Origin: Pseudomonas sp. SDI
GTDB taxonomy: Bacteria > Pseudomonadota > Gammaproteobacteria > Pseudomonadales > Pseudomonadaceae
Direction: 5' to 3'
Assembly (NCBI RefSeq): GCF_003105155.1
Contig: NZ_QETK01000020.1
Span: forward strand, 1-64,000
DNA length: 64,000 bases
In this document: one piece after another, positions 29,312-41,569 of the stretch
How positions within the stretch are numbered: the first letter of the stretch is position 1
How the letters are laid out: every line of letters begins with the position of its first letter
Program-made: the position numbers and the translations under genes
Notes under the pieces: model-generated
What the model was told of the DNA's origin: nothing
Databases searched by the model: none
What the model saw: only the letters and a program-made list of their open reading frames with translations

Positions 29312-30844
29312 GTGACTGAATTGACCCTCAAACCCGGCACCCTGACCCTGGCCCAGCTGCGCGCGATCTATCAGCAGCCGCTGACGCTGAAGCTCGACAG
29401 CAGCGCCGACCAGCAGATCGACGACAGCGTCGCCTGTGTCGAGCAGATTCTGGCCGAGAACCGCACCGCGTACGGCATCAACACCGGCTTCGGGCTACTG
29501 GCCTCGACGCGCATTGCCAGCCACGACCTGGAAAACCTGCAGCGTTCGCTGGTGTTGTCGCACGCAGCCGGTGTTGGCGAGCCGATCAGCGACGCCCTGG
29601 TGCGCCTGATCATGGTGCTCAAGGTCAACAGCCTGAGCCGTGGCTTCTCCGGGATCCGGCGCAAAGTGATCAACGCGCTGATCGCCCTGATCAACGCCGA
29701 AGTTTATCCGCACATCCCGCTCAAGGGCTCGGTCGGCGCGTCCGGCGACCTGGCGCCGCTGGCGCATATGTCGCTGGTACTGCTGGGTGAAGGCAAGGCC
29801 CGGCACAAGGGCCAGTGGCTGTCGGCTAGCGAAGCACTGGCGGTGGCCGGCCTGGAGCCGCTGACCCTGGCCGCCAAGGAAGGTCTGGCGCTGCTCAACG
29901 GCACCCAGGCGTCTACTGCCTACGCGCTGCGTGGCCTGTTCGAAGGTGAAGACCTGTTCGCGGCGGCGATGTCCTGTGGCGCGCTGACGGTAGAAGCGGT
30001 GCTTGGCTCGCGCTCGCCGTTCGATGCGCGGATCCACCTGGCCCGCGGTCAGCGTGGGCAGATCGACGCGGCGGCGTGCTACCGCGACCTGCTGGGTGAT
30101 GGCAGCGAAGTGTCGGCCTCCCACGAGCACTGCGGCAAGGTGCAGGACCCGTATTCGTTGCGTTGCCAGCCGCAGGTCATGGGCGCTTGCCTGACCCAAC
30201 TGCGCCAGGCGGCCGAGGTGCTGGTGATCGAGGCCAACGCGGTGTCCGATAACCCACTGGTGTTCGCCAAAGAGGGCGATGTGATCTCGGGCGGCAACTT
30301 CCACGCCGAGCCGGTGGCCATGGCCGCCGACAACATGGCCCTGGCGATTGCCGAAATCGGTTCGCTGAGCGAGCGCCGTATCTCGCTGATGATGGACAAG
30401 CACATGTCGCAGCTGCCGCCGTTCCTGGTGGGCAATGGCGGGGTCAACTCCGGCTTCATGATCGCCCAGGTCACGGCCGCGGCCCTGGCCAGCGAGAACA
30501 AGGCCCTGGCCCACCCGCACAGTGTCGATAGCCTGCCGACCTCGGCGAACCAGGAAGATCATGTGTCGATGGCGCCGGCCGCCGGCAAGCGTCTGTGGGA
30601 AATGGCCGAAAACACCCGCGGCGTGCTCGCGGTGGAATGGCTGGCGGCCTGTCAGGGGCTGGACCTGCGCGAGGGCCTGAAAACCTCGGCCAAGCTGGAG
30701 CAGGCCCGTCAGGCCTTGCGCGCCGAAGTGGCGTTCTATGACAAGGACCGTTTCTTCGCGCCGGACATCGAGGCGGCCATTGCGCTGTTGGCTGCCGGCA
30801 GCCTGACCAGCCTGCTACCGGCCGGCGTACTGCCGAGCCTGTGA
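29312..30844 (+). CDS. hutH: Histidine ammonia-lyase
   Basis: The 510-residue enzyme removes ammonia from L-histidine to give urocanate, the first step and the source of the HutC inducer. The MIO cofactor arises from Ala-Ser-Gly in [16 protein letters not shown] (Ser144 counting Met, Ser143 in the mature P. putida enzyme). The GTG at 29312 gives the same length as the P. putida enzyme; the ATG at 29258 would add a leader unlike the family. Confidence 0.98.
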   Translation: MTELTLKPGTLTLAQLRAIYQQPLTLKLDSSADQQIDDSVACVEQILAENRTAYGINTGFGLLASTRIASHDLENLQRSLVLSHAAGVGEPISDALVRLIMVLKVNSLSRGFSGIRRKVINALIALINAEVYPHIPLKGSVGASGDLAPLAHMSLVLLGEGKARHKGQWLSASEALAVAGLEPLTLAAKEGLALLNGTQASTAYALRGLFEGEDLFAAAMSCGALTVEAVLGSRSPFDARIHLARGQRGQIDAAACYRDLLGDGSEVSASHEHCGKVQDPYSLRCQPQVMGACLTQLRQAAEVLVIEANAVSDNPLVFAKEGDVISGGNFHAEPVAMAADNMALAIAEIGSLSERRISLMMDKHMSQLPPFLVGNGGVNSGFMIAQVTAAALASENKALAHPHSVDSLPTSANQEDHVSMAPAAGKRLWEMAENTRGVLAVEWLAACQGLDLREGLKTSAKLEQARQALRAEVAFYDKDRFFAPDIEAAIALLAAGSLTSLLPAGVLPSL

Positions 30845-30850
30845 TCCATC

Positions 30851-30873
30851 AGGCCGGCCGCAAAGGCCGGCCT
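30851..30873. repeat. Hairpin between hutH and the transporter gene
   Basis: Arms AGGCCGGCC and GGCCGGCCT around GCAAA form a very stable stem 7 nt after the hutH stop. It is followed by TCTTG, not a real T run, so it may protect the upstream message or reduce read-through into the transporter gene rather than fully terminate. Confidence 0.7.
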
Positions 30874-30940
30874 CTTGCCGTGCGAACCCCTCGCCGGGTT
30901 CGCGCTGCTTTTCGCCTACAACAAGAATCAGGAACGCGAA

Positions 30941-32335
30941 ATGCAATCTCAAGCACAAGGACTTTCGCGCGGGCTCACCGCACGACATATTCGTTTTATG
31001 GCGCTTGGTTCCGCCATCGGTACCGGGCTGTTCTACGGCTCGGCTGCGGCCATCCAGATGGCTGGGCCAGCGGTGCTGCTAGCCTATCTGATCGGCGGCG
31101 CTGCGGTGTTCATGGTGATGCGCGCGCTGGGTGAAATGGCCGTGCACAACCCGGTCTCCGGTTCGTTCGGCGCGTATGCCAGCACCTACCTGGGGCCGAT
31201 GGCCGGCTTTGTCCTGGGTTGGACCTACGCCTTTGAAATGATCATCGTCTGTCTGGCCGACGTGACGGCGTTCGGCATCTACATGAGCTTCTGGTTCCCC
31301 GAGGTGCCGCGCTGGATCTGGGTGCTGGGCATCGTCTTCCTGATCGGCGGCCTGAACCTGTGCAACGTCAAGGTATTCGGCGAGATGGAGTTCTGGCTGT
31401 CGCTGCTCAAGGTGGCGGCGATCATCGCGATGATCCTGGCCGGCTTCGGCATCATGGCCTTCGGCCTGGGCAACGTGACGGGCGAAACCGCCAGCGGCCT
31501 GGCCAACCTCACTGCCCATGGCGGCTTCATGCCCAACGGTGTCGGCGGGTTGATCGCCTCCCTGGCGGTGGTGATGTTTGCCTTCGGCGGCATCGAAATC
31601 ATCGGCATCACGGCCGGCGAGGCGAAGGACCCGCAGCGGGTCCTTCCCAAGGCGATCAATGCCGTGCCGCTGCGGATCCTGCTGTTCTACGTGCTGACCC
31701 TGTTCGTGCTGATGTGCCTGTACCCGTGGCCGCAGATCGGCACCCAGGGTAGCCCGTTCGTGCAGATCTTCAGCAACCTGGGGATTGGCTCGGCCGCAAC
31801 GGTGTTGAATATTGTGGTGATTTCGGCGGCCGTCTCGGCGATCAACAGCGACATCTTCGGCGCCGGCCGCATGATGTATGGCCTGGCCCAGCAGGGGCAG
31901 GCGCCGAAGGGCTTCGCGAAGATCTCCCGGCACGGGGTGCCGTGGATGACCGTGATGGTCATGGGCGCGGCGTTGCTCGGCGGTGTGCTGCTGAACTACC
32001 TGATCCCGGAGAACGTGTTCCTGCTGATTGCCTCGATCGCCACCTTTGCGACCGTGTGGGTGTGGTTGATGATTCTGGTGACCCAGGTGGCTATGCGTCG
32101 CCAGCTGAGCCGCGAAGCAATCGCCGAACTGAAGTTCCCGGTACCGTTCTGGCCCTATGGCCCGCTGGCGGCCATCGTGTTCATGCTGTTCGTGTTCGGT
32201 GTGCTTGGCTACTTCCCGGATACGCAGGCGGCGTTGATCGTCGGTGTGGTCTGGGTGCTGTTCCTGGTTGCTGCCTATCGCCTGTGGTGCAAGCCTCGTG
32301 CGTGTGCAGCGGCGGTGGTATCGACCTCCAACTAA
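30941..32335 (+). CDS. hutT: APC-family amino acid permease, probable histidine transporter
   Basis: The 464-residue inner-membrane protein has about 12 transmembrane helices and the amino acid permease start [27 protein letters not shown]. It resembles the ProY/YifK/HutT group. Its position between hutH and hutI makes histidine (or urocanate) the likely substrate, driven by proton symport. Substrate is inferred from context. The ATG at 30941 follows AGGAACG. Confidence 0.88.
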   Translation: MQSQAQGLSRGLTARHIRFMALGSAIGTGLFYGSAAAIQMAGPAVLLAYLIGGAAVFMVMRALGEMAVHNPVSGSFGAYASTYLGPMAGFVLGWTYAFEMIIVCLADVTAFGIYMSFWFPEVPRWIWVLGIVFLIGGLNLCNVKVFGEMEFWLSLLKVAAIIAMILAGFGIMAFGLGNVTGETASGLANLTAHGGFMPNGVGGLIASLAVVMFAFGGIEIIGITAGEAKDPQRVLPKAINAVPLRILLFYVLTLFVLMCLYPWPQIGTQGSPFVQIFSNLGIGSAATVLNIVVISAAVSAINSDIFGAGRMMYGLAQQGQAPKGFAKISRHGVPWMTVMVMGAALLGGVLLNYLIPENVFLLIASIATFATVWVWLMILVTQVAMRRQLSREAIAELKFPVPFWPYGPLAAIVFMLFVFGVLGYFPDTQAALIVGVVWVLFLVAAYRLWCKPRACAAAVVSTSN

Positions 32336-32350
32336 TCACGGAGACCGTGG

Positions 32351-33556
32351 ATGAAAACCCTCTGGCAGCATTGCCACGTGGCCAGCATGGCGCAAGGCGC
32401 CTACTCGATCATCGAGGACGCGGCCATTGTCACCTCCGCCAGCCGTATCGAGTGGATCGGTCCACGGCAGGCGCTGGGCGCCATCGCCGTCGAGCACACG
32501 GTGGACCTGGGCGGCGCCTGGGTCACCCCGGGGCTGATCGATTGTCACACCCACACGGTGTTCGGCGGCAACCGTAGCGGCGAGTTCGAACAGCGCCTGC
32601 AAGGCGTCAGCTATGCCGAGATCGCCGCCGCCGGCGGCGGTATCGCCAGCACTGTGCGCGCGACCCGCGCGGCCAGCGAAGACGCGTTGTACGCCAGCGC
32701 TTTACGGCGGGTACAGGCGTTGATGCGCGATGGCGTGACCACCCTGGAAATCAAGTCCGGCTACGGCCTGGACCTGGCCAGCGAGCGCAAGCTGCTCAGG
32801 GTGATCCGCCGCCTCGGCGAGCAACTGCCGCTGACCGTGCGCGCCACCTGCCTGGCGGCGCACGCGTTGCCACCGGAATACGCCGGGCGCGCCGACGATT
32901 ACATCGAGCATATCTGCGACGAACTGCTCCCGGCGCTGGCCGCCGAGGGGCTGGTGGATGCGGTCGACGCCTTCTGCGAATACCTGGCGTTTTCCCCGGC
33001 GCAGGTCGAGCGGGTGTTCCTCACGGCGCGTGAGCTGGGCCTGCCGGTCAAGCTGCATGCCGAACAGCTGTCGTCGCTGCACGGTTCGAGCCTGGCCGCG
33101 CGCTATCAGGCGCTGTCGGCCGATCACCTGGAGTTCATGGACGAGGCCGACGCCATCGCCATGGCCGAGGCCGGTACCGTTGCCGTGTTGCTGCCGGGGG
33201 CGTTCTACTTCCTGCGTGAAACCCAGCTGCCGCCCATGGACGCGCTGCGCAAGCATGGCGTGAAAATCGCCATCGCCAGCGACCTCAACCCTGGCACCTC
33301 GCCGGCGTTGTCGCTGCGCCTGATGCTGAACATGGCCTGCACGCTGTTGCGCATGACACCGGAGGAAGCCTTGGCCGGGGTCACCCTGCACGCCGCCACG
33401 GCGCTCGGTCTGGGCCATAGCCATGGCTCGCTGGAAGTGGGTAAGGTGGCCGACTTTGTCGCCTGGGACATCGAGCGCCCGGCCGACCTGGCGTATTGGT
33501 TGGGTGGCGACCTGCACAAGCGGGTGGTGCGCCACGGCATTGAATTGAGCGATTGA
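32351..33556 (+). CDS. hutI: Imidazolonepropionase
   Basis: This 401-residue amidohydrolase hydrolyses 4-imidazolone-5-propionate to N-formimino-L-glutamate. Metal-binding HxH is in [36 protein letters not shown] and [11 protein letters not shown] are conserved family blocks. It starts 15 nt after the transporter gene, and hutG follows after 11 nt. Confidence 0.97.
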   Translation: MKTLWQHCHVASMAQGAYSIIEDAAIVTSASRIEWIGPRQALGAIAVEHTVDLGGAWVTPGLIDCHTHTVFGGNRSGEFEQRLQGVSYAEIAAAGGGIASTVRATRAASEDALYASALRRVQALMRDGVTTLEIKSGYGLDLASERKLLRVIRRLGEQLPLTVRATCLAAHALPPEYAGRADDYIEHICDELLPALAAEGLVDAVDAFCEYLAFSPAQVERVFLTARELGLPVKLHAEQLSSLHGSSLAARYQALSADHLEFMDEADAIAMAEAGTVAVLLPGAFYFLRETQLPPMDALRKHGVKIAIASDLNPGTSPALSLRLMLNMACTLLRMTPEEALAGVTLHAATALGLGHSHGSLEVGKVADFVAWDIERPADLAYWLGGDLHKRVVRHGIELSD

Positions 33557-33567
33557 AGCGAGGCTTT

Positions 33568-34371
33568 ATGGACAAGGTACTGAGTTTTCATCAGGGCACG
33601 CTGCCGCTGCTGATCAGCATCCCGCATGCCGGCCTGCGCCTGACCCCGGTGGTCAAGGCTGGGCTGGTGGAGCAGGCGCAGAGCCTGCCGGACACCGACT
33701 GGCATATTCCGCGGTTGTACGACTTCGCCCGCGGCCTGGGCGCCAGCGTGGTGGTGGCGGAGTATTCGCGCTTCGTCATCGACCAGAACCGTCCGGACGA
33801 CGACCAGCCGCTATATAAAGGTGCAACGACCGGTCTGTACCCGGCCACGCTGTTCAACGGCGAGCCGCTGTTCAAGGCCGGCAAGGAGCCGTCGCCGGAA
33901 GAGCGCGCGGAGTACCTGGAAACCATCTGGCGGCCGTACCACCAAACCATCCGCCAAGAGCTGGAGCGCTTGCGCGAGACTTTTGGCTATGCGCTGTTGT
34001 GGGATGCGCACTCGATCCGCTCGCACGTTCCGCACCTGTTCGACGGCAAGCTGCCGGACTTCAACCTCGGCACCTTCAATGGCGCCAGTTGCGACCCGCA
34101 ACTGGCGGCCCGCCTGGAAGCCGTGTGTGCCCAGGCCGAGGGCTATAGCCACGTGCTGAACGGGCGCTTCAAGGGCGGGCATATCACTCGGCACTATGGC
34201 GACCCGGCCAGGCACATCCATGCGGTGCAGCTGGAGCTGGCGCAGAGCACCTATATGGAAGAGGTCGAGCCGTTCACCTACCGCGAAGACCTGGCACAGC
34301 CAACCCAGCAGGTGCTGGAGCGGTTGCTCGGCGAAGTGCTGGCGTGGGGACGCGAGCGCTACCCGGCCTGA
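33568..34371 (+). CDS. hutG: N-formylglutamate deformylase
   Basis: The 267-residue enzyme hydrolyses N-formyl-L-glutamate to glutamate and formate, the last step when HutF is present. Blocks are LLISIPHAGLRL, LWDAHSIRSHVP, DFNLGTFNGASCDP and HYGDPARHIHAVQLELAQSTYMEE. The ATG at 33568 follows GCGAGGC; an in-frame ATG 15 nt earlier overlaps hutI. HutF plus HutG marks the five-step route. Confidence 0.96.
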   Translation: MDKVLSFHQGTLPLLISIPHAGLRLTPVVKAGLVEQAQSLPDTDWHIPRLYDFARGLGASVVVAEYSRFVIDQNRPDDDQPLYKGATTGLYPATLFNGEPLFKAGKEPSPEERAEYLETIWRPYHQTIRQELERLRETFGYALLWDAHSIRSHVPHLFDGKLPDFNLGTFNGASCDPQLAARLEAVCAQAEGYSHVLNGRFKGGHITRHYGDPARHIHAVQLELAQSTYMEEVEPFTYREDLAQPTQQVLERLLGEVLAWGRERYPA

Positions 34372-34377
34372 GCTCCT

Positions 34378-34445
34378 CATCGCGGGACAAGCCCGCCCCC
34401 ACAAGAGCACCCTAACTCACGGTGGGCGAGCTGGTCCCGCGATAG
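34378..34445. repeat. REP pair after hutG
   Basis: Inverted units ATCGCGGGACAAGCCCGCCC and GGGCGAGCTGGTCCCGCGAT flank a short spacer just after the hut operon. Same family as 16529-16599. Confidence 0.8.
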
Positions 34446-34535
34446 GGCCGCAGAAGCTGACACAGGTACATGCTCAAAGCGCAATTCAGGTTTATGATGC
34501 CCAACGGCAGAATAATTCCCCACACGGAGTGCGTA

Positions 34536-35507
34536 ATGCAGACCTTGTACCCGCAGATCAAACCCTACGCCCGGCACGATCTGGCCGTGGAAACACCGCA
34601 TGTACTGTATGTCGATGAAAGCGGTTCGCCGCAGGGTCTGCCGGTACTGTTCATCCACGGTGGTCCCGGTGCCGGCTGCGACGCACAAAGCCGCTGCTAC
34701 TTCGATCCCAACCTGTATCGCATCGTTACCTTCGACCAGCGCGGCTGCGGCCGCTCCATCCCGCATGCCAGTCTGGAAAACAACAGCACCTGGCACCTGG
34801 TCGAAGACATGGAGCGCATCCGCCAGCACCTGGGCATCGACAAGTGGGTGCTGTTCGGCGGCTCCTGGGGCTCGACCCTGGCCCTGGCCTATGCGCAGAA
34901 ACACCCCGAGCGTGTACACGGGCTGATCCTGCGCGGTATCTTCCTGTGCCGTCCGCAGGAAATCGAATGGTTCTACCAGGCCGGCGCCAGCCGCCTGTTC
35001 CCCGACTACTGGCAGGACTACATTGCGCCGATCCCGGCCGATGAGCGCGACGACCTGGTCGCCGCCTTCCACAAGCGCCTCACCGGCAACGACCAGATCG
35101 CCCAGATGCACGCGGCCAAGGCCTGGTCGACCTGGGAAGGGCGCACCGCCACGCTGCGGCCGAACCCGCTGGTGGTCGACCGCTTCTCCGAGCCGCAACG
35201 CGCGCTGTCGATTGCTCGTATCGAATGCCACTACTTCACCAACAACGCGTTCCTGGAACCAAACCAGCTGATTCGCGACATGCCGAAGATCGCCCACCTG
35301 CCGGCGGTCATCGTGCATGGCCGCTACGATGTGATCTGCCCGCTGGACAACGCCTGGGAGCTGCACCAGGCCTGGCCGAACAGTGAGCTGAAAGTGATCC
35401 GCGACGCTGGTCACGCCGCCTCCGAGCCGGGCATCACCGACGCCCTGGTACGCGCCGCCGACCAAATGGCCCGACGCCTGCTCGACCTGCCACTGGAAGA
35501 AGCATGA
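34536..35507 (+). CDS. pip: Proline iminopeptidase
   Basis: The 323-residue alpha/beta-hydrolase of peptidase family S33 releases N-terminal proline from peptides. The oxyanion motif is [11 protein letters not shown], the nucleophile elbow is [11 protein letters not shown] (Ser110), with Asp in GRYDVICP and His in DAGHAASEP. The ATG at 34536 gives the family length. Its stop overlaps the dtd start as ATGA. Confidence 0.96.
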   Translation: MQTLYPQIKPYARHDLAVETPHVLYVDESGSPQGLPVLFIHGGPGAGCDAQSRCYFDPNLYRIVTFDQRGCGRSIPHASLENNSTWHLVEDMERIRQHLGIDKWVLFGGSWGSTLALAYAQKHPERVHGLILRGIFLCRPQEIEWFYQAGASRLFPDYWQDYIAPIPADERDDLVAAFHKRLTGNDQIAQMHAAKAWSTWEGRTATLRPNPLVVDRFSEPQRALSIARIECHYFTNNAFLEPNQLIRDMPKIAHLPAVIVHGRYDVICPLDNAWELHQAWPNSELKVIRDAGHAASEPGITDALVRAADQMARRLLDLPLEEA

Positions 35508-35941
35508 AGGGGCTGCTGCAACGTGTGCGTGGCGCGCGGGTCGAGGTAGAGGGGCAAACCGTCGGGGCGATCGACCAGGGCCTGCTGGTGCTGGTGGCGG
35601 TCGAACCCGGCGACACCCCGGCGCATGCCGACAAACTGCTGCACAAGCTGCTTAACTATCGGGTGTTCAGCGACGCCGACGGCAAGATGAACCTGTCGCT
35701 CAAGGATATCGGCGGCGGTTTGCTGCTGGTTTCGCAATTCACCCTGGCCGCCGACACCCAAAGTGGCCTGCGTCCGAGTTTTTCCAGCGCGGCGCCACCG
35801 GCGCTCGGCGCTGAGCTGTTCGACTACCTGCTGGCCCAGGCACGACTCAAACACCCGAGCGTCGCCAGCGGTCGGTTCGGTGCCGATATGCAGGTGCACC
35901 TGGTGAATGATGGCCCCGTAACATTTATGTTACAAATCTGA
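35504..35941 (+). CDS. dtd: D-aminoacyl-tRNA deacylase
   Basis: The 145-residue enzyme removes D-amino acids (and glycine from mischarged tRNA-Ala) from tRNA. The active-site motifs are [11 protein letters not shown] and the C-terminal NDGPVTFML with the cross-subunit Gly-cis-Pro. Translationally coupled to pip. Confidence 0.97.
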   Translation: MKGLLQRVRGARVEVEGQTVGAIDQGLLVLVAVEPGDTPAHADKLLHKLLNYRVFSDADGKMNLSLKDIGGGLLLVSQFTLAADTQSGLRPSFSSAAPPALGAELFDYLLAQARLKHPSVASGRFGADMQVHLVNDGPVTFMLQI

Positions 35942-35945
35942 GGTC

Positions 35946-35981
35946 AAAAAACCCTTGTTTGCGCGAAAACAAGTGGTTTTG
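35946..35981 (+). terminator. Probable terminator after dtd
   Basis: AAAACC-CTTGTTT pairs with AAACAAG-t-GGTTTT, a long stem with one bulge, loop GCGCGA and T at the end. It begins 5 nt after the dtd stop. The rest of the gap to 36204 holds the opgG leader. Confidence 0.65.
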
Positions 35982-36204
35982 TAGCATAAATAGTTGGTTC
36001 GGCCTGATGCGTTGTAACGCAGCCTGCTGGATAATCGCGCGCTATGTAGGCCAGCGTTCGTTGGTCTGTTTCACTCTGACTTGAGCATTGACTGGAACCG
36101 TTTGGGGAATCATTTCGCCCCTGCGGAGTCCGAACAGTGCTCGCCAACCCGGCATATGTCGCTGGCCGTTGGTTCTTTGATCTGTTTTTCGGCGAGGGTT
36201 GCTC

Positions 36205-37920
36205 GTGATTGTAAGTCCCTGTAATGCACCAAGAATGCCCGGCAATCGGCTGCGCAAGGCCCTGTTGGCAGGTTCGGCACTGGTCTGCCTGCTCAGCGCC
36301 GGCCAGCTCTGGGCGTTCAACCTTGACGATGTAGCCGCCAAGGCAAAGGATCTGGCCGGGCAGAAGTACGAAGCACCGAAGAGCAACCTTCCGGCGGTGT
36401 TCCGCGACATGAAGTTCGCCGACTACCAGAAGATCCGCTTCCGCGAAGACAAAGCCGAGTGGGCCAAGGACAAGACGCCGTTCAAGCTGTCCTTCTACCA
36501 CCAGGGCATGCACTTCGACACCCCGGTGAAAATCAACGAAGTCACCGCTACTTCGGTCGACGAGATCAAGTACGACCCAAGCCGCTTCGACTTCGGCGAT
36601 GTCCAGTTCGATCCTAAAGCCACCGAGAAGCTCGGCTACGCCGGCTTCCGTGTGCTGTACCCGATCAACAAGGCCGACAAGCAGGACGAGATCATGACCC
36701 TGCTCGGCGCGAGCTACTTCCGCGTCGTCGGCAAGGGGCATGTCTACGGTCTGTCTGCCCGTGGCCTGGCCATCGACACCGCGCTGCCGTCCGGCGAAGA
36801 ATTCCCGCGTTTCACCGAGTTCTGGGTCGAGCGCCCGAAACCGACCGACAAGCACCTGGTGATCTACGCGCTGCTCGACTCGCCGCGTTCCACCGGCGCC
36901 TACCGCCTGACCCTGCGTCCGGGCAGCGACACCATTGTCGACGTGCAGTCCAAGGTATTCCTGCGTGACCACGTCAGCCGCCTGGGCATTGCCCCGCTGA
37001 CCAGCATGTTCCTGTTCGGCGGCAACCAGCCGTCCAAGGTGCTCAACTACCGTCCGGCCCTGCACGACTCCGAAGGCCTGTCGATTCATGCCGGCAACGG
37101 CGAGTGGCTGTGGCGCCCGCTGAACAACCCGAAACACCTGGCCGTGAGTAACTTCAGCGTGGAGAACCCGCGTGGTTTCGGCCTGCTGCAGCGTAACCGC
37201 GACTTCAGCCAGTTCGAAGACCTCGACGACAACTACCAGAAGCGTCCAAGCGCCTGGATCGAGCCGAAAGGCGACTGGGGCAAAGGCACCGTCGACCTGG
37301 TCGAGATTCCTACTGCTGACGAAACCAACGACAACATCGTTGCCTTCTGGAGCCCGGAAAAACTGCCTGAGCCAGGAACCCCGTTCGAGTACGCCTATCG
37401 TCTGCACTGGACCATCGACGAATCCGCGTTGCATTCGCCGAACCTGGGCTGGGTCAAGCAGACCCTGCGCTCCACTGGCGACGTCAAGCAGTCCAACCTG
37501 ATCCGTCAACCGGACGGCAGCGTGGCCTTCCTGATCGACTTCGAGGGCCCGGTGCTCAAGGCCCTGCCGGAAGATACCGCGATCCGCACCCAGGTCAGCA
37601 TGGGCGACAACGGCGAGCTGGTTGAGAACAACCTGCGCTACAACCCGGAAACCAAAGGCTGGCGCCTGACCCTGCGGTTGAAGGTCAAGGACCCGAGCAA
37701 AGCGGTAGAAATGCGCGCTGCGCTGGTCCGCGATGTACCGGTCGAGCCGGCCAAGCAGGAAAAAGCCGAGAAACCGGCCAAAGCAGCCGCCAAGCACGCC
37801 AAGCAGGAAAAACCTGCCGAGCAACCCGCCGCCGAAGCGGCCTCCACCACCGGGGAACCGGCCAAGACCGAACAGGTATTGACCGAGACCTGGAGCTACC
37901 AGTTGCCTGCCGATGAGTAA
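36205..37920 (+). CDS. opgG: Periplasmic glucan biosynthesis protein OpgG
   Basis: The 571-residue protein is exported ([20 protein letters not shown] signal, cut before FNLDDV) and acts in the periplasm on the beta-glucan backbone made by OpgH during osmoregulated glucan synthesis. Family blocks include [46 protein letters not shown] and [25 protein letters not shown]. The C terminus (about residues 515-560) is a Lys/Ala/Glu-rich linker. The start is GTG at 36205; an ATG at 36235 is possible. Overlaps opgH by 8 nt. Confidence 0.95.
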   Translation: MIVSPCNAPRMPGNRLRKALLAGSALVCLLSAGQLWAFNLDDVAAKAKDLAGQKYEAPKSNLPAVFRDMKFADYQKIRFREDKAEWAKDKTPFKLSFYHQGMHFDTPVKINEVTATSVDEIKYDPSRFDFGDVQFDPKATEKLGYAGFRVLYPINKADKQDEIMTLLGASYFRVVGKGHVYGLSARGLAIDTALPSGEEFPRFTEFWVERPKPTDKHLVIYALLDSPRSTGAYRLTLRPGSDTIVDVQSKVFLRDHVSRLGIAPLTSMFLFGGNQPSKVLNYRPALHDSEGLSIHAGNGEWLWRPLNNPKHLAVSNFSVENPRGFGLLQRNRDFSQFEDLDDNYQKRPSAWIEPKGDWGKGTVDLVEIPTADETNDNIVAFWSPEKLPEPGTPFEYAYRLHWTIDESALHSPNLGWVKQTLRSTGDVKQSNLIRQPDGSVAFLIDFEGPVLKALPEDTAIRTQVSMGDNGELVENNLRYNPETKGWRLTLRLKVKDPSKAVEMRAALVRDVPVEPAKQEKAEKPAKAAAKHAKQEKPAEQPAAEAASTTGEPAKTEQVLTETWSYQLPADE

Positions 37921-40486
37921 CTCTTCAGAACGGCCAGAATCGCTTGGCGAATACCTGGCCCATCTACCCCTGAGCGACGAGCAGCGTGCGGACCTCGCCA
38001 ACTGCTCCTCGTTCAGCGAGTTGCACCAGCGTCTGTCTGCCCAGCCGCTGGCTGCCGACACCGAATCCGCCCAGGGTTCGGTGGGCAGCCGGTTGACCCT
38101 GGACAGCGCCGCCGCACTGGAAGAGGCCGAAATGCTCGGCCTCGACGCCAGCGGCCGGGTGTGCCTGAAGGCCACCCCGCCGATCCGCCGGACCCGGGTG
38201 ATCCCGGAGCCGTGGCGTACCAACATCCTGGTCCGCGCCTGGCGTCGGATCACCGGCCGCACCAACGCGCCGCCCCCGGAAAAACGCGAGCTGCCCAAGG
38301 CCCGCTGGCGCTGGGTCGGTTCGATGCGCCGGTACATCCTGCTGGCGCTGATGATCGGTCAGACCATCGTGGCCGGCTGGTACATGAAAGGCATCCTGCC
38401 GTACCAGGGCTGGTCATTCGTCGACCTCGACGAAGTCATGCACCAGCCGCTGCTGCAAACGGCCGCGCAGGTCTGGCCGTATGCGCTGCAGACCAGCATC
38501 CTGATTCTCTTCGGTATCCTCTTCTGCTGGGTTTCGGCCGGTTTCTGGACCGCGCTGATGGGCTTCCTCGAACTGCTCACCGGGCGTGACAAGTACCGGA
38601 TTTCCGGCAGCAGTGCCGGCAACGAACCGATCGAAGCCGGAGCGCGAACCGCCCTGGTCATGCCGATCTGCAACGAAGACGTCGCCCGGGTGTTCGCCGG
38701 TTTGCGCGCCACCTTCGAGTCGGTGGCGGCCACCGGCGATCTCGATCGCTTCGACTTCTTCGTGCTCAGCGACACCAACGACACCGACATCGCCGTGGCC
38801 GAGCAACAGGCCTGGCTGGACGTCTGCCGTGAAGCCAAAGGCTTCGGCCGGATCTTCTATCGGCGCCGCCGCCGTCGGGTCAAGCGCAAGAGCGGCAACC
38901 TCGACGACTTCTGCCGTCGCTGGGGTGGCGACTACCGCTACATGGTGGTGCTCGACGCCGACAGCGTGATGAGCGGCGAATGCCTGACCAGCCTGGTGCG
39001 CCTGATGGAGGCCAACCCGGACGCCGGTATTATCCAGACCGCGCCTAAAGCCTCGGGCATGGACACCCTGTATGCGCGCATGCAGCAGTTCGCCACCCGT
39101 GTCTACGGCCCGCTGTTCACCGCCGGCCTGCACTTCTGGCAGCTTGGTGAGTCGCACTACTGGGGGCACAACGCGATCATCCGGATGAAACCCTTCATCG
39201 AGCACTGCGCCCTGGCGCCGTTGCCGGGCAAGGGTGCGTTCGCCGGGGCGATTCTCTCCCACGACTTCGTCGAAGCGGCACTGATGCGCCGTGCCGGCTG
39301 GGGCGTGTGGATTGCCTACGACCTGCCGGGCAGCTACGAAGAGCTGCCGCCGAACCTGCTCGACGAGCTCAAGCGCGACCGCCGCTGGTGCCACGGCAAC
39401 CTGATGAACTTCCGCCTGTTCCTGGTCAAGGGCATGCACCCGGTGCACCGCGCCGTGTTCCTTACCGGGGTCATGTCGTACTTGTCGGCGCCGCTGTGGT
39501 TCTTCTTCCTGGTGCTGTCGACGGCGCTGCTGGCGACCAACACGCTGATGGAGCCGCAATACTTCCTCGAACCGCGGCAGCTTTACCCGTTGTGGCCACA
39601 ATGGCACCCGGAAAAAGCCATCGCGCTGTTCTCCACCACCATCGTGCTGCTGTTCCTGCCCAAGCTGCTGAGCATTGTGCTGATCTGGGCCAAGGGCGCC
39701 AAAGCGTTTGGTGGGCGCTTCAAGGTGACCGTGTCGATGTTGCTGGAGATGCTCTTCTCCATGCTGTTGGCGCCGGTGCGGATGATTTTCCACACCCGTT
39801 TCGTCCTCGCCGCGTTCCTTGGCTGGGCCGCGACCTGGAACTCGCCGCAACGTGACGACGACTCCACGCCGTGGAGCGAAGCGGTTCGCCGGCATGGCCC
39901 GCAAACCCTGCTGGGGGTGTGCTGGGCGTTGCTGGTGTGGTGGTTGAACCCGAGCTTCCTGTGGTGGCTGGTGCCGATTGTCGGCTCGCTGATGCTGTCG
40001 ATTCCGGTGTCGGTGATTTCCAGCCGCACCAACCTCGGCCTGCGCGCCAAGGACGAGCGCCTGTTCCTGATTCCCGAGGAATACGCTACGCCGCAGGAGC
40101 TGCTGGCGACCGACCAGTACACCCACGAGAACCGCTGGCATGCGCTGAACGACGGCTTTGTCCGGGCGGTGGTCGACCCGCAGCAGAACGCCCTGGCCTG
40201 TGCCCTGGCGACTGCCCGGCACGGCGTCGCGGCACCGATCGAGGCCCTGCGCGCCGAGCGCATCGCCAAGGCGCTGGAGGTCGGGCCGCAGGGCCTGGAC
40301 GGCAACACCCGCCTGGCCCTGCTGAGTGATCCGGTGGCGCTGAGCCGTCTGCACGACCAGGTCTGGGCGCAGCAAAACGACGCCTGGCTGAGTGTCTGGC
40401 GCGCCTCCAAGGCCAACGACCCGCACTCGCCGCTGCTGCCGCTGCACCCGGAGCATGCCGGGCAGCCGGCGCTGGTCAGCGCCTGA
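37913..40486 (+). CDS. opgH: Glucans biosynthesis glucosyltransferase OpgH
   Basis: The 857-residue inner-membrane GT2 enzyme polymerises glucose from UDP-glucose into linear beta-glucan. It has a cytoplasmic N-terminal part, paired transmembrane helices (about residues 140-225), a cytoplasmic catalytic domain ([57 protein letters not shown]) and a C-terminal group of membrane helices. The start codon lies inside opgG, so translation is coupled. Confidence 0.96.
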   Translation: MSNSSERPESLGEYLAHLPLSDEQRADLANCSSFSELHQRLSAQPLAADTESAQGSVGSRLTLDSAAALEEAEMLGLDASGRVCLKATPPIRRTRVIPEPWRTNILVRAWRRITGRTNAPPPEKRELPKARWRWVGSMRRYILLALMIGQTIVAGWYMKGILPYQGWSFVDLDEVMHQPLLQTAAQVWPYALQTSILILFGILFCWVSAGFWTALMGFLELLTGRDKYRISGSSAGNEPIEAGARTALVMPICNEDVARVFAGLRATFESVAATGDLDRFDFFVLSDTNDTDIAVAEQQAWLDVCREAKGFGRIFYRRRRRRVKRKSGNLDDFCRRWGGDYRYMVVLDADSVMSGECLTSLVRLMEANPDAGIIQTAPKASGMDTLYARMQQFATRVYGPLFTAGLHFWQLGESHYWGHNAIIRMKPFIEHCALAPLPGKGAFAGAILSHDFVEAALMRRAGWGVWIAYDLPGSYEELPPNLLDELKRDRRWCHGNLMNFRLFLVKGMHPVHRAVFLTGVMSYLSAPLWFFFLVLSTALLATNTLMEPQYFLEPRQLYPLWPQWHPEKAIALFSTTIVLLFLPKLLSIVLIWAKGAKAFGGRFKVTVSMLLEMLFSMLLAPVRMIFHTRFVLAAFLGWAATWNSPQRDDDSTPWSEAVRRHGPQTLLGVCWALLVWWLNPSFLWWLVPIVGSLMLSIPVSVISSRTNLGLRAKDERLFLIPEEYATPQELLATDQYTHENRWHALNDGFVRAVVDPQQNALACALATARHGVAAPIEALRAERIAKALEVGPQGLDGNTRLALLSDPVALSRLHDQVWAQQNDAWLSVWRASKANDPHSPLLPLHPEHAGQPALVSA

Positions 40487-40507
40487 TCGCTGCATCGGAG
40501 TAAGGCA

Positions 40508-40581
40508 ATCGCCGGCAACGCCGGCTCCCACAGGGTTGGTTGTATAGACAAAACTCTGTGGGAGCCGGCCTTGCCGGCGAT
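40508..40581. repeat. Long inverted repeat of a second REP type
   Basis: Two 26-bp arms (40508-40533 and 40556-40581) match at 25 of 26 positions around a 22-nt spacer. The arm begins ATCGCCGGCAA and ends GGCTCCCACAG, a different core from the GCGGGAC type elsewhere. It lies after opgH. Confidence 0.85.
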
Positions 40582-40737
40582 GCTTTTTCTGCCGCGAATA
40601 CGTAACAAAGTCGGTTTGGACTATAGGGGCCACGCCGTTCATGCGTTAGCATCCCTCCCCGAATCCTGCGCTGGTCCTACAGACCATTCACGCGCCCAGA
40701 ATAAAATTCGCAGCTTTTCTTGCTAGGGGACTTGGTG

Positions 40738-41538
40738 ATGATGAAGAAGTACCTGTCGATGCTGATGGTTGGCGTCGCTGCCATGGTTGGCGTAGCTACT
40801 GCCCAGGCGGGCGCGATTGACGACGCAGTCAAACGCGGCACCCTGCGGGTCGGCATGGACCCTACCTACATGCCGTTCCAGATGACCAACAAGCGTGGCG
40901 AGATCATCGGCTTCGAAGTCGACATCCTCAAGGCCATGGCCAAGTCCATGGGCGTCAAGCTCGAAACCGTCTCCACGGCTTACGACGGCATCATCCCGGC
41001 GTTGATGACCAACAAGTTCGACATGATCGGCAGCGGCATGACCCTGACCCAGGAACGCAACCTGAAGCTCAACTTCAGCGAACCGTTCATCGTCGTCGGA
41101 CAAACCCTGCTGATTCGCAAGGAGCTGGCCGACAAGGTCAAATCCTACAAAGACCTGAACAGCGCCGAATACCGCCTGACCTCCAAGCTCGGCACCACCG
41201 GCGAACTGGTTGCCAAGAAACTGATCGGTAAAGCCCAGTACCACGGCTATGACAACGAGCAGGAAGGGGTCATGGATGTGGTCAACGGCAAGGCCGACGC
41301 CTTCGTTTACGACGCCCCGTACAACGTTGTGGCGGTGACCAAGGCCGGCGCCGGCAAGCTGCTGTTCCTCGACCAACCCTTCACCTTCGAGCCGCTGGCC
41401 TTTGGCCTGAAGAAGGGCGACTACGACAGCATCAACTTCATCAACAACTTCCTGCACCAGATCAAGCACGACGGCACCTACGATCGAATCCACGACAAGT
41501 GGTTCAAGAAGACCGACTGGCTGAAGGAAATGGAATAA
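40738..41538 (+). CDS. Amino-acid ABC transporter substrate-binding protein
   Basis: The 266-residue protein has a signal peptide (MMKKYLSMLMVGVAAMVGVATAQA) and a family 3 solute-binding fold (RGTLRVGMDPTYMPFQMTNKRGEIIGFEVDILKAMAKSMG). The pattern TYMPFQM plus GSGMTLTQERNLKLNFSEPF is typical of polar amino acid binders. It heads an operon with its permease and ATPase. A GGGGA site is 9 nt before the ATG. Ligand unknown. Confidence 0.92.
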   Translation: MMKKYLSMLMVGVAAMVGVATAQAGAIDDAVKRGTLRVGMDPTYMPFQMTNKRGEIIGFEVDILKAMAKSMGVKLETVSTAYDGIIPALMTNKFDMIGSGMTLTQERNLKLNFSEPFIVVGQTLLIRKELADKVKSYKDLNSAEYRLTSKLGTTGELVAKKLIGKAQYHGYDNEQEGVMDVVNGKADAFVYDAPYNVVAVTKAGAGKLLFLDQPFTFEPLAFGLKKGDYDSINFINNFLHQIKHDGTYDRIHDKWFKKTDWLKEME

Positions 41539-41569
41539 GGCCCAGGCACCACGCCAGGCTTGAAACCCG